This document shows, one piece after another, positions 52,191 to 64,000 of a stretch of 64,000 nucleotides of DNA (position 1 is the stretch's first letter; the number at the start of each line of letters is the position of its first letter). The notes below the pieces were generated by a model, which saw only the letters and a list, made by a program, of their open reading frames with translations, was not told the origin of the DNA and searched no databases. This stretch comes from Akanthomyces muscarius. Lineage: Eukaryota > Ascomycota > Sordariomycetes > Hypocreales > Cordycipitaceae. The stretch is taken from NCBI RefSeq assembly GCF_028009165.1, contig NC_079246.1, positions 1,612,001 through 1,676,000 of the forward strand, in the 5' to 3' direction. A program made the translations under genes and the position numbers.

Positions 52191-55100
52191 AGTTGTGTTC
52201 TTCTTGGCAAAGGAGAAGAAAGATCGCGAAATCGCTGAAGTGTTGAGATTGATAGAGATGGTAGGGCGAGATCCTCAAGCCATGTGGGAGACGACGTACA
52301 TTTAAATATCTCGTGGACAATGGAAGGTGGTCCAGAGAAGAAGCATGGTAAGGTGGTGCCCCCAGGCTGGGACGGACATGAGAGGTGCCTCCACACACAT
52401 GGCAGGGCCACCCACTCCCCCCGGTAAGACATACTAGAGAAGAGAGAGCTTTAGAGATACACCTCGCCGGCGGAAGAAGGCAAGACAAGGCTGCTTTGGA
52501 CTGGGGTGGAGGGGGCAGAGGGTGTGTCGAGAGGACTGGGATGGGCCAGAAATGACAACTGCCTGCCGTCGACCCTACAGACGGGTGATCGACTTTGGAG
52601 ACCTCGAGGAGGGGGGAGGAACGAAGGGAAGGGGAGGGGTGCACTTTCTGACAAAGGCGTGCAAGAGCGAAGCAGCAGCAATGGTTGGTGGGATTCTAAG
52701 CAACGAGCGACTGCCCCGAAAAGCGGGAATCTGGCCAATGTACCTGACAGGGGTGTCGGGAAGGTGCAATCTGCCCTGCGTGGGGGGGATGGCGGCCGGC
52801 AGAGGTACTTGTCTGGGTACCCACCACAGGCTATCGGCAGGCGTGCGCTCTGCGAATCCAAGCCTGGACCCCCTCCCCCGCTCCGTCAAGTCCGCCTAAA
52901 ACCACACCCATTTCCCGCCCGCCGTCGCTGGGGTACCCCCTTCTGTATTTACAGGGGGTATGGAGGCTTTTTTCTGTTCTGCTGGTGGTCTTCATGTTTA
53001 CGACAAAGGGAAAGGCGCCGCTGGGATCGGCCCACTTGGCGGTTGTACCGGTCCCTGGGTGCTGTCCCAACCAAGGTACTTACCCTGTTGCGAACTGACA
53101 GAAAGCAGCGCGAAAAGCCAGGTGCAATTAGCCCGCATTCTTTCGTTCAGTGCACACTCGCCCGTCACAGGGCACAGGGCACAGGGAGAGACTCGCTGTG
53201 GTGGTATGCTAGGTGACTACAGCGCGCCCAGGGTGCCCTGCCTGGGCAACCTCAACTACCTACCCACCTACCCTGCTGGCTGGCTGGACGCTGTCTGTCT
53301 TGTCTCTATCCCGTCCGCGTCTCGCCCTCGCCCGCAGGACATGTTCGCCTACCCATAGGCTATCCGGGAGGTTTTCCCCATCGGCGGATTCATTTCATCT
53401 CTGCTGTGCTCCTGTTGGGTTGTCTCGCAGCAGCCATTGCCGCCGCTTCATGCAGACAGTAATTGGAAGAATAGCCAAAAATGCCCGTTTGAGAGACAGC
53501 ATCAATGCCCGCTGTGGTAAACAGCCTCTGCTATCCCGTCCCCGTTCTCCCGTTGCATGCCGGGCCTCTTTCCGTGTACAACGTTGAATCCACCCCGAAG
53601 TCGATAGGTCTCGGCCGCACTTTGCGAAACTTGGTCCCTAATTCAAGTTTGTGGCGTTTCTGTTCGTTTCTTCTTCTCTTTCTTTCCCTCACTTGAGCAA
53701 AAAAAAAAACCTATATACAATCTGCAACGGGCTCCTCTTTGTTCATATTGGATACCATAAACAGCTCATGTGGCGTTTCGTCCAAAATATCGCTGCCTGG
53801 TTCCACGGCGGCGCCTCCAACCCACCGACGACGCCGCCGCCGCCTCGTCCGGGTCTTGCATCCCGAACCAGCAAATAGTTTCATCGTGGCTTGCAACAGC
53901 TTTTCCAAACTGTAGCCACTGTAAAGGGAAAAAAGCCCCCAGCACGTTATAGATTCCCTTGCTCTCATTTCTCTTGGCTCCTCCCCTCTTTTTTACTTGT
54001 TACTTCGTTTGTTCGTCTACTACTGGCAATCTAAGGCGCAAGGCCATCCCGCACCACAACCGGGGGAACAGAAAGACCCGCAGCCCGGCACTCGCTGTGA
54101 ATCCCGGCTTGCCAAGTCAGTAATTCTTTCTTTACTTGCTGCAAGGGCTTTCTTCCTGGTCGGTTCTTGCCCGGACCTGGCTCATTTCACGTTGCCTGCC
54201 AGGGAGGTAGGCCGTTAACACCGTGGATCAACGGAATTAAGGCTAGAACCATGCCTTGTCCATAGCTACTATGCTGTAAAGGGATGTGTCTTGCGCGCGA
54301 GGCAAAAAAGTAGATTAAAGGGTTCCTTGTAGATGCTATTTTTCCCAGGCCTGCGTTGAACGAACCCAGCGATCTTCAGCCAGGGCGGTGCTTTTTGGCC
54401 CAGGCCCGCAAGGCCGACAGGGCTGTTCAAAATTTTGGTGTCCACTGCAAATGGCCTGCTGCATGTCTGTGCAGCAGCAACACAACTCTTTTCCTTTTTT
54501 GCCGCTGGGTTCGTTTACCTTTCCAAGACGGACTGAATTCGTTTATCATGAGCGCATTCACACACGGAAACACACACCCCCGATCATGATTGGCCCGCCC
54601 TACGAAAGCGACGGTCTGTACGACCGATGAGGCGAGACGGGGACGCCCGGTGTGCACGCCCAGCCCTGCCAATAGCTGTGCCAATAATAACCAATCTTGG
54701 GGGCATCTGTCCATTCTCCACGGTGACTCTCTTTTTTCTATCCAAATCCACAACAACTCGGACTTGTGCCGTGGAACGATCCCTGCGATATTACTGAATT
54801 GAGCTCTCATCGTGCCGTACTAGCTTGGAGTTTTTTGTTTGGAAGACACTCCAAGAGTCCAAAAGTCCGCAAGTATGCACCCAGGTGTGTGGTGGTGCGT
54901 GGCCGGTGCATAGGTACTTACCTCCGCCAGTTCCGCTTGATTGCAAATCATCAGCGCTTGTGCAAGAAGAACAGTCATTGTCAAAAAAGCCAAGGCAAGG
55001 AATACTGGTTGGAATTGATTTAGGAAAGCAGGCAGAAGGAAAGAGAATGTTCTGCTGCATGATGCGCGGCGTGCATGGAGGGTGGTTTCACGACAGTGAG

Positions 55101-55295
55101 CTGGCTGGGGCGCACAGAGAGCCGTCATCTGGGCTCCAGCGAACAAGCTCAACTTTACGCCTGGCAGCGCCGCGCGCACAGCGACAGGCGCCGCCCTTGC
55201 GTAGGTAACTAGTAGGTACGGTACCAGTAGTTGGGAGATGTGCAATGCCAGTTCGAGTATCACAATTCCGTTTCTCTAGTGGTGGGAAATACAAC

Positions 55296-55331
55296 AGACA
55301 CACACGCACGCACGCACGCGCACACACACAC
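55296..55331 (+). repeat. CA/CGCA-rich simple repeat
   Basis: A run of ACACAC, ACGCACGC and ACACACAC units in noncoding DNA. Confidence 0.8.
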
Positions 55332-58300
55332 TGAAGGCGCCGTGCAGTGCTGCACCTTCAGCTTGATGCGCCATGCTCCGTGTTAATGTGCCTTGGCTAT
55401 GCCAAATCAGCCCGCCCCGACGTTCAAACCACCAATGCATCGTCGGTCCCGGATACACGGCGTTGACAGCAAACCACACCCCAAGGTCTGAAAAACATCA
55501 ATGGCTGTGCTTTGTCAGGTGGCTGCTATTTTTGGTCGTCGCCTTACCAAGCGATAGCCGGCCTGTCTCCTCCGCCCTTTTCCCTCTGCGGCCCTGTAAA
55601 AAAGCTCCACCGCTGAAAGGCCCCCAAAATGCCCCCCCAAACGCCCCTCCCAATCTATGACCGCAGGGCGTACTCCGTACTGCTGCTTGTTTTTACTCTC
55701 CACCTGGGTCTCGCCCAATGCTTGCTAGGAGAATTTTCTTGCAAACCGAATCTTGCTACCAGATGAGGACTCGGGGGGACATGTCCAATCTCAAAGGGCT
55801 GAAGAAGAAGACGCAAATCTGCAGAAGACGACCAGGGTTGATCCCCTGTCCCCGGCCGCACCGCACAGGAGAGCCTCGTTCAATCGGCCATCCCAGTGCT
55901 GTCGTTTACCAAAACAGGAAAGCGTCGAGTACATCCCATCCCTCGACAATCGAAGAAGGATGCTCGGCAGCTCACCGTGGTAGCGTTCGCTCTTCTGCTG
56001 GCAGCTACGGTGTCGCATCTCGGACCCGTGCCAGCGCGAGCGAACCCCTGCTTCGGTCAACACCAGGTCCCTTGCCTGTCCGGTCGGTCTCCTGGCCGCG
56101 CATCTCGTACAGAACGACACCGACCGACTAGTGAGGGCTCGATAGTGTGGTCCTCATCGCCAACAGAGCCACCACCAGTAGCCAAAATCGTAATCATCTC
56201 CATTGTATTATCTGCTCTGATATGACCCGCATTGACTACCTCGTTATGGCGTGTTGCGAGCGAAGCCCGTAATGGTGTCCGGCAGTATGTCGCCGAGCAC
56301 TGGGCCACAGATTTGCGGCCCCGCGGATCACGTTGGCTCATACGAACGTATAAACTGATTAATGGTGGTGGTGTGCATTTCCGTCTCACCAGTGGTTGTT
56401 GAATAGCCTCGTCGCAGACAGAAACTAGCTTTCTACTCCAGTTTGAGCGCAAATCCCTGACATTACTGTATTCTTTATTTTGTTCGTTCATGCACATCTC
56501 TTATCCCCCTGCCCCAAGTTTCGGTTTTTCGGGTATCGGCATCACGGAATCGTGTTAGAGTTCTTCTGTACTTGGGTTGTCGAGTGTTAATTCCCGGCCA
56601 TCTTACTCAGCTGGCGCGCGCGCACACATGGACGGCCTTGCCACGCCTGCATGCCCGTGGGTTGCTCCACGCTACCATCTTATCGACACCGTCGCTATGA
56701 GCCCAGGATTAACAAGAAACTGGGACAATCATGGTGGTCTGTCGATGCATGCATGCAGGTAGGGCACTTCTTGGGGTTGCACCAAGACCTACGCGCGCGC
56801 GCAATCAACAAGAGTAACCGTTCCGTAGTCTAAATCTTGGGGGCCACCACCTTTACTGCGACCAGCTTTCTCTTGCCCTTAGCAAAGAGCGGTGCTTGTT
56901 ATCCTGCTTGCCCTTGGGAGCCCGGTTGTCGCGGGTTTCGCAGTGCAGAGTGCCGAGACGCACTGGGGGCCACGGGACAGCAAAGCGCACTAGGACGATC
57001 GCCCCCCTGCGGCGAGTGGAGGTGACGACGACCTCGTCACCGTATTCACATCCGGCCAGTTGGGCACGGGAGGGAGTAACCAGGTCCCAAGTATTTGCAC
57101 GAGGACCTTTTCATGTATTGAGAAACTACATTTGCCGAAAAGGTAAAGGGCCGAAGCCGTGTGCATTCGCATCATGCGTATGTGTTGTCTCTTCGCCCTC
57201 CAAGCAAGCCAGAGTACGAGGTGTGCGCCTCAGCGGCAAGACACGCATATTCAGCCCCAAGGCTTGTACCGTGGGCTGAGAGCCGCTGATCAATTCTCCC
57301 AGGGTGTGGGCGCGTATTGTATTTTTTGGCAGAAGGACTTTTACAGTGGCTCAACCTTGTGCAACGTCTTGCTCAAGATGACTACTTTTCATTTGTCATT
57401 CGTTTGGACTCGACTCCTTCTTCTGCTTTACAGCAATGTGCATTTGATGTATTCTTGATAGAGAGTACTAAAAAAGGCTAGAATCACCGTGTGCGAAAGC
57501 CGCCCGGTGGCTGGAATCCTTCTCGATGCACATGGACGGAGGAACCCTTTGGTGCTCGCCGTACGACGGCAGCATGGCTGGCCTGCTGCCTACCAGCCAG
57601 CCTGCCCCTCCGATTGCACTTGTCCCTTTAGCCCCCAAATGAAACGTGCATAAAGGGAAAGCCAAAGGGTTTCCGTAGGACAAGCCACAGTGCCGAGACC
57701 GGTTACATCACTCTTGTCTGTGTGCTGGCGAGCTGTCAAATGACAGCAGACCTTGGACGAGAGGCTCCGCAAAAGGCAGATGGCCACCCTCCATCTGCCT
57801 CGTAATTTGTCTACACAGCGCAGAGGCTGCTGAAGCCTTGCAGGGTTCATTTGGAATTTGAGTGAAACAATCACAGCAAAGTTCTAGAAGACAGGGACTG
57901 CATTTCGGCATTTTGCCGATATTGCCAGGCCGGGGGGCTCGTTTTCTGCTCAAGACACGCCCTTTCTTCGCTGCTGTTCGTTTACCCTGCCGCTGTGATG
58001 AGCTACCTAGTTAGCGTGTAGATTGGTAGGGCGAGCGGGCGGTCAAGGGCGCTGAGAGGCAGGCCTCTTGCTCGCTCGCCTCACCTGGGCCTAGGTGACA
58101 GTTGGGGGGGTGGCACAGACAGGCGACCGCAACCTTGTGCTCAACAGCACCGCGCGGAATTCCGAGATTTGATTCCATCCGCCTAGCCAGGGAGCTCTAG
58201 CTGGACTGAATCTCTGGACTTGATTAGTTTAGCTCATGGCCATTGCTTGCATCTGGCTTGATTATGCTTTGCACACTTCGGGATTAGTAGAGATCCATAT

Positions 58301-58674
58301 CTACACCACAAAGTTAGGGGAGCAAACGCCCCGGACAAGACGACGGTGGCCTGGATCAGAGAGCCCACGAGATGGGTAACACCAAGAAAGCTTGGCTGTT
58401 GACCTTGTGACGGCGTTGCCCATTGCTTTTTTTCCTTTTGGCCCTTTTCTTCGGGGCGCCTTTCTGGGGGCTTCTTCTGTGGACTGGGCCCCCAGCAAAA
58501 GCAGAGACATTGTATGGACGGCCTGGTTTGTGCCGGTAGCATCGACTGCAACCCCCGAAAGCTTGTCCCGGCGCCGCCGTGCATTTTGGCACGCACGCCA
58601 AACTACCAGTACCACATCTTTCTTCTCGGCCGGCAACGAATGAAGAAAAAAGCGGACTAGATGCGGCTCATCTC

Positions 58675-58690
58675 ATTGGCTCCTATAAAC
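58675..58690 (+). promoter_or_regulatory. Candidate core promoter (CCAAT complement plus TATAAA)
   Basis: ATTGG at 58675-58679 is followed by TATAAAC at 58684-58690 and a pyrimidine-rich stretch, the layout of a fungal plus-strand promoter. No long open frame follows, so it may drive a noncoding or very short coding transcript. Confidence 0.3.
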
Positions 58691-58875
58691 GAAATCGCAC
58701 CTCGCCAAAAGCTACCCTTTTCTACAACTAGATTCCGCTCTCTTTCGCCAACTAGTTATCTGTCACTTGTTTAGCGAATTGCGCCGGCGGGACCAGCTAA
58801 GCCAAGCTTTTGCTACAATGTTCCATCGCTAGAGGCTCAAGTCTAACAGCGTAGATTCGCTTGCATGTGAGTTTA

Positions 58876-59052
58876 ATGCCAACCATTGCGCTTGGCATAC
58901 CTTTAGTTTGCTTGGTCACCGACTTAGTCTCTTGCCATCAGTACAATCCACTTCCGTGTCGTGCGCTTCCAACCGGATTATTCGAGTGTAACAGTGAATT
59001 AGCTTGTGAACCACGCACGGCAAAATTTGGTCCGGTTTGCCACTCGAGATGA
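58876..59052 (+). CDS. Candidate small secreted cysteine-containing peptide (uncertain)
   Basis: A 58-residue frame starting MPTIALGIPLVCLVTDLVSC, which scores by eye as a signal peptide, followed by about 39 residues with five cysteines (QYNPLPCRALP, FECNSELACEP, FGPVCHSR). It lies about 190 nt behind a CCAAT/TATA-like site. A donor-like GTGAGT and acceptor-like TTTAG/CTTAG sites overlap its first codons, so part may be intronic. The odd number of mature cysteines and short length leave chance as a serious alternative. Confidence 0.25.
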   Translation: MPTIALGIPLVCLVTDLVSCHQYNPLPCRALPTGLFECNSELACEPRTAKFGPVCHSR

Positions 59053-62000
59053 TGATTAGTTTTCAGCAGGTACGGTAATTTGAAGCCGTACGGACTTCGT
59101 TTACCGGTACGGACAGAGGCCTACAAAGGCCTCTAGATTCGTTAGTCCACCGAAACTAGACACCGCGCATGGCGAGGCAGAAAAAGGAAAATTTAGACGA
59201 GGCAGCAAGATGTATGCAAAAACAGCACAAGCGTTGGTGAGTATTAATATAACGATCGCCGTTGAAGAAAGATTTGTCAAGGGACTAAAGCAATTAAACT
59301 TGTGGTGTTTGTCTTCTATCCTCACATCTCCATTTCGTAACTTTTGTCCAAATTTGGATCTTCCCCAGTTGTGCTGCCGACAGTGCCGTGGAGCGTAGGC
59401 AGAAGGGGGATGGGGGCCAGCCGCAAGGCGGACGAAGCCAGGGAGCAAGACAGGACGGGCTCTCTGATTGGCCAAGCAGGCTTCGTTTATTTGCAGGAAG
59501 CACACTTGCAAATCCCCCCAAGGAGCTGGGACCACACCACCCACCAAGCCCTTAACAATCCAAGTCAAGCCACTGGGGCGAAGCTGTTAGTGCAGAGGAA
59601 AAACGCCTCGACCACCAAACCACGCCACCTCCGAAAGCTTGACGGACGGCCCAACTTCCAACCCGACACCGATCCCTCATGCCAGCCTGGATATCAACGG
59701 GGAGGCGGCGGCGACGACACAGCCATGACCTTGTGGGTGGGGGGGGGATGAAATCCCTGGGCCGCCCCCGGGTGTCGGGGACCATAGAATGCTGCTGGAG
59801 GACATTGCCCATGCCCGAACAAACCACGGGCTAGAGAGGCAGACCACCCCCACTTTGGTTTTTGGTGTCTTCTTTCTTTGACGGCTTGCTCTTTTCGGCC
59901 TGATCCAGTTCGTTTATACCCTGACCTGCCAGCTGTTAGTGTCTACGCTGGCAGTTTGGTGCATCTTGCTAACCCGGCCGGCCGGCTTTTTCTCAACAGC
60001 GGCTGCACGTGGGCAAACGACACACACCTATCTATCTAATCCCCTACAACAAGTCGACCTGTCTCGCCACTGCCACCTCATCTATCCCCCCCCCCCCTGT
60101 GCAGAGTCAAGCGCTCGGTGCAGCTCCGACACCCCTACCATATCACAGGGGCCGGCCCTGTGCCTGGGATGAAACGCTGCGCAATCTGGTCCCCCCCGGA
60201 TGTCGCTGTCCTGTGCCCTTGGATGAAAGTGACAAGACCGGCACTCGACGAGGTTAATAATGAGGATCCATTATGATGCGCGCGGCCTTGCATTTCACTT
60301 GCCCACCCACCACCCATGACGACGGAGGCATGGATGGGTTCGTTCTGCCTCATGATTTTGGAAACCCACTAACGCAGCCATCTCAAACCCGATTGCATCC
60401 GTCACTTTCTTTGCATTGTTCAATACATTTTCTTGTTTTCGTTGTTTCGTAAGGGGGCCACGTGAAATTGGCAAAAGCAAGCCACGCCATCATTCAATCC
60501 TGCTGGTGGCGCCCACTACTGACCTCCAGGAACTGGTAGGTTAGGCCCGCGTTCCCTCAGCTATCCACACCGTGGGCGATGGCGATTCGGGTGTCGGTGT
60601 GTTCATGCCGTGGAATGTATGCCGAATCATGCACTTTCCGCATTTGGCATTGCGTCTCTGAACCACGAGACCAACGGCCAGCGATGTGTAGCATTTCTTC
60701 GTTTACTGGGAACAAAGTCAAAAGTATCGTCACCAGAGTAATTGAAATTCTGGAAACCGTCTTGCCAATTGCCTCGTGCCTGCTTCGGACGCTATTTGTC
60801 TTTGGGATGGCAGCTTGGTGAAGAAGAGGACCACAAGGTGGAAGGCTGTGGGGCTGCAGTCCGCCCCCCTCCACTCGTCTGGTGGAGAGGGCCATGTGCA
60901 AGACAGGATAGCTCAGCGTAATGACAACTGCGACGGAGATACAGAGGAGGAGGAAGAACATGGAAGCTGAATATGTGAATGATTGGGCAATAATACAAGG
61001 ATGTCCCGAGACACAGCGTTCCATCCACGTCCTGAACCAGAATAGGGCTGAGAAGAGATGGCCATGCACGAGGGGAAGAGGTCATTGTGTACGACTTGCA
61101 GGTGTAGATGCATGAACCATTGTAGAATGAACAAATAAAGCAAATGGAACGAGATGCAGGCCAAAACTCATTTCCGTAGCGTCATGATAGCCATGCGACG
61201 GGAACAAGAAAGCTTGGCCAACTAAAGGCAGAATGCAAGCACGTTGCCCACGTTGCCTTGAAGTGACGTTGTCGAGCAAGAGAGTTTCGGATGCGTCACA
61301 GGCCGCCCGCTGTACGATGCTGCTACTGGTACAGTACGCCGAACACACAGACACTGCGAGCTGGGGCAGGCAAAACGGTAGTACTGATAGTGGTGCGCCG
61401 AGCAGCCCAGGCAAGGAGAAACGCAAATTCCGCCAAACAGCGGGAAGCGGTGGCGTTTTGCCTTCTTCTTCGGTGTTCAACGCTGTGGCTTGGGGAGGGG
61501 CAACAGCCAGCCAACCAGCACCTTTTTTTCGTTTACCCAAAAGGGGAATCGCCGGGGAGTGCGGGCAGGGCGCGCGCGACGCTGGGGTGTGCGGTGGGGG
61601 CGAAGATGCTAGTGTGTGGGCAGAGACAGAAGAGATAAAAACTGTTAATAATAGCAGGGCGAAAATTGTGGCATAAATACACCGCCGCCCCCGGTTGTGG
61701 TGGCTTCACGTGGCTCACGCGCTTCCGCGACCAACCACCGTTGAGAAGGAAGCCATCTCTCCACACACACACGGGTGCCGTAACCACCACGCCCCCCCCC
61801 CTGTGCCTGTACCAGCACCAGTACCAGTTCTTGGCCAAGCTTTCTTCTTGTTCGTCGGTTGTGCCACCATCTCGCTGTGCTGCCTCGATTCGACATGGTG
61901 TCCAACAGCCACAGCGACTAAGGATTCGTGATGATTGTACGTTCATCAAAGGCGACCTATTTTCAGGTTGCTGAGAATGTTTGTGCAGTGTACAGAAGAC

Positions 62001-64000
62001 CAGGACTGTGTGAAGAGCACAAGGGCAGAGTGTAGGCGACCCGCCAAGTTTGTAGAGTTGCATGTCTTTTTCCTTGTAATTTGGACAGGCCATCTGTAAA
62101 CCTGCAGAGTAGCTGTGTAATTCCTTCTCGGCCAAGCAAGTAGAGCGTGGCTCCAGTTTTGGTCCCCTCTCTCATCTGGTAATGTCTACGCAGTCTGGCC
62201 TAGTGCAGCAGAAGCAGGAAAATCTCCAATCCTTCTCGGTTGAACAGTGTCGGTATCAAGCCTGGGAGGTGCTTTGCAAATGCACAGAGCCCTGCTTTGG
62301 CAATTTCGTGGCTTGCGATTCTACAACGTACATGCCGGACTAAGACACATCAAGTCTTCTTGGACCCCATCTTGCGTCACTGCCACCATGATACGGGGTA
62401 ATCTTGCTGCGAAGCGAGAATGAGCAGCGGAAGTAAATGCAGCCTCTTTCGGTCAAGCTAAAGGCCGTTCCCTCATGGAAAATCACGTAGCGAAACTAAT
62501 CTGCCCTCTCGTCGATCGGTGGAATGAGTCTCTCCGGCCAAGAGTGTCGGTGCGCCTGGCTGGCTGGCTAGCATGGCTCAACACCTACCCGCGAATAGCC
62601 TGCCAGCAGCAACGTTGCCATCGCCATTAGCAACTAGGTCAAAAAGAAAAAGAGAACCACTGATGAATTATGCTTTACCACGTATCTACCGTTAGCCTCG
62701 GCCTGTTGAGGTAATTACCCAGTAGAGTCTAAATAGGCCAGAGGAACGAAGGCCATGACCTAGATCGCGAGGCCTTTTTCGCATCACGATAATGGCGCCG
62801 GCCGAGAGACGTGTGGGTGGTATGCCGATGTCTGCAAAGGAACGAGGACGGTACGTACACCCTGGTAGGTCCCTTGACCGGGGTGTGTGTCCGTTGACCT
62901 GCGTCTTTTTTTTAGCAACTGGCAAGGGGTGCGGGTTGCAACTGTTGATCTTTTTTGTCTTGCTGTGCACATGGCCGGCACTCGGGGCCAATCAGCGCAG
63001 CGCCCACCGGCAGTTTCACTTAGCTCGTCGTCCAGTCTTTTTGCATTTATTATGCAAGTTAGAATTAGGTGGTGGTGGTGTAGCAGGGCACACTGCACAC
63101 TGCCACCACCACCACCACCACCACCGGTATTGTGGCCGGCCCTGCGTCATCCCATACGGCTGGGAAAATCCCATCTGCAGGTTCATGTATGGAATATTCC
63201 ATCGAGTGAAACCCGCCCCGGGACATGCATTTTTCGGGGTGGCCGTCACACCGGGCACATGAAACATTGGTGGGCTGCCAGCGCAGCTTTCGACAACGGG
63301 ACAATGGGATAAGACATGCAGCACACTAGCATTTTGGCATTTCTCTGTGTGTGTGTACGGACGGATAACACTGGTATTTTCGCCGGGCGCCCTTCTCCCT
63401 CCCAGACTGCTGGGCCGGAACTAGTGAGCGAGTCAACCTAGCCTCTCCGGAAATGGCGATGCCGCCTCACTAGCGATCGCTCTAATGCAAAAACCAGCAA
63501 AAGCTAATGATGGACTCCCACTTTGCCTCCCTTTTTCCTCTTTCTTTGCGCGCCCGAAACATCAAAACATTTTGTCATCTTCTACCACGTGTTGAATGGC
63601 GACATGTCTCTAATCTCTACCGAGCTCCCAATGTAGAGCTGCAGCTGTTTTTCGGAGACCCCGAAGCCCAGTACTGAGAATGGGCAACAAGGTGCGCAAG
63701 AGCCGGCGCCATTCCACTTCGAGCTCGCTAGAAGTGGATACCACGGGCAAGAAATTGAAGAGATCGCTGTGTGCAAGGATTACTGGTACAGTGCACTTGG
63801 CAGCTTGCTCAGGCACAAAGGGAGGGTTGCAGCGCATCGGATGTGGCCTCCTTCGGGGGGTTTCTTGTCTTGTCTGCCTATCAGATGCCCGTCGTTTGAT
63901 GGGCCAATCACAGGGCCGGCTGCCTTTTCTGCCAGAATCCCATCACTGGATCACAGAGCTGCAGGGGAACCCCATGCTTGTGTTCCCCCCTCTACGGCGA

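Larger units (their letters stand above)
52191..64000. other. 11.8-kb gene-poor region upstream of the bZIP gene
   Basis: No gene I can support. Contents noted: dinucleotide-rich tract at about 55296-55331, TACTGGTAC at 55221 (minus strand), 61324 and 63781, a core-promoter-like site at 58675-58690 followed by a short signal-peptide-like frame (58876-59052), a 53-codon Cys-containing frame at 62182-62343, a (CCA)n run at about 63099-63125, and many C, G and T homopolymer runs. It may be a long regulatory region, an undetected noncoding transcript unit, or both. Confidence 0.45.

Noticed and set aside
54820..55263. 147-codon minus-strand frame with hydrophobic N-terminus
   Set aside because: The hydrophobicity is diffuse and there is no domain, promoter or splice context.
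60557..61069. 170-codon minus-strand frame with two hydrophobic stretches
   Set aside because: No promoter, no recognisable family, hydrophobic parts scattered in otherwise random-looking sequence.
61533..62135. 200-codon minus-strand frame
   Set aside because: Cys/Trp/Arg-rich chance composition crossing simple-sequence DNA; no supporting signal.

Overview
This window is nuclear DNA of a filamentous ascomycete, most likely a Sordariomycete of the Hypocreales type; I do not name a genus. The reasons are short spliceosomal introns (about 50-130 nt, GT...AG, often with CTAAC or CTGAC branch sites), TATA boxes 70-120 nt before many start codons, and typical fungal genes: a killer-toxin-type LysM/GH18 chitinase, L-galactonate dehydratase, a Zn2Cys6 regulator, Vac7, and several small secreted cysteine-rich proteins. 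I saw no transposon, rRNA, tRNA or CRISPR array.

Left part (1-13.8 kb): the 5'-truncated chitinase gene with a convergent 8-cysteine secreted protein; L-galactonate dehydratase of pectin-sugar breakdown; a GPI-type surface protein gene broken by an in-frame TAG; the ERCC1/Rad10 repair nuclease subunit; and a secreted GH47 alpha-1,2-mannosidase. At 13.8-16.2 kb there is no intact gene, but what may be a decayed one.

Middle (16.2-41.2 kb): a small helical membrane-anchored protein, splicing factor Prp1/Prp6, Dim1 rRNA dimethylase (divergent from Prp1), a divergent pair of small secreted proteins (one with two identical C-x3-C-x6-C-x3-C modules, one His/Gly-repeat protein), a Zn2Cys6 transcription factor followed by a short-chain reductase, Vac7, a 172-residue secreted protein, an acidic low-complexity protein with two PPxY motifs, and a DUF1295 membrane protein. 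Housekeeping genes (repair, splicing, ribosome maturation, vacuole lipid control) alternate with secreted or accessory genes.

Right part (41.2-64 kb): very gene-poor. In nearly 23 kb I can support only one gene, a three-exon bZIP regulator at 50.96-52.06 kb. It is flanked by about 9.7 and 12 kb of DNA rich in homopolymer runs, dinucleotide repeats and a recurring 9-mer, with a few coding-like islands too weak to call.

Exon structures were read by eye from splice signals and reading-frame continuity. Several genes needed introns to be recognised: the Zn2Cys6 factor has five exons, and the 98-residue secreted protein has three. The chitinase contains a 51-nt intron that is open in frame.
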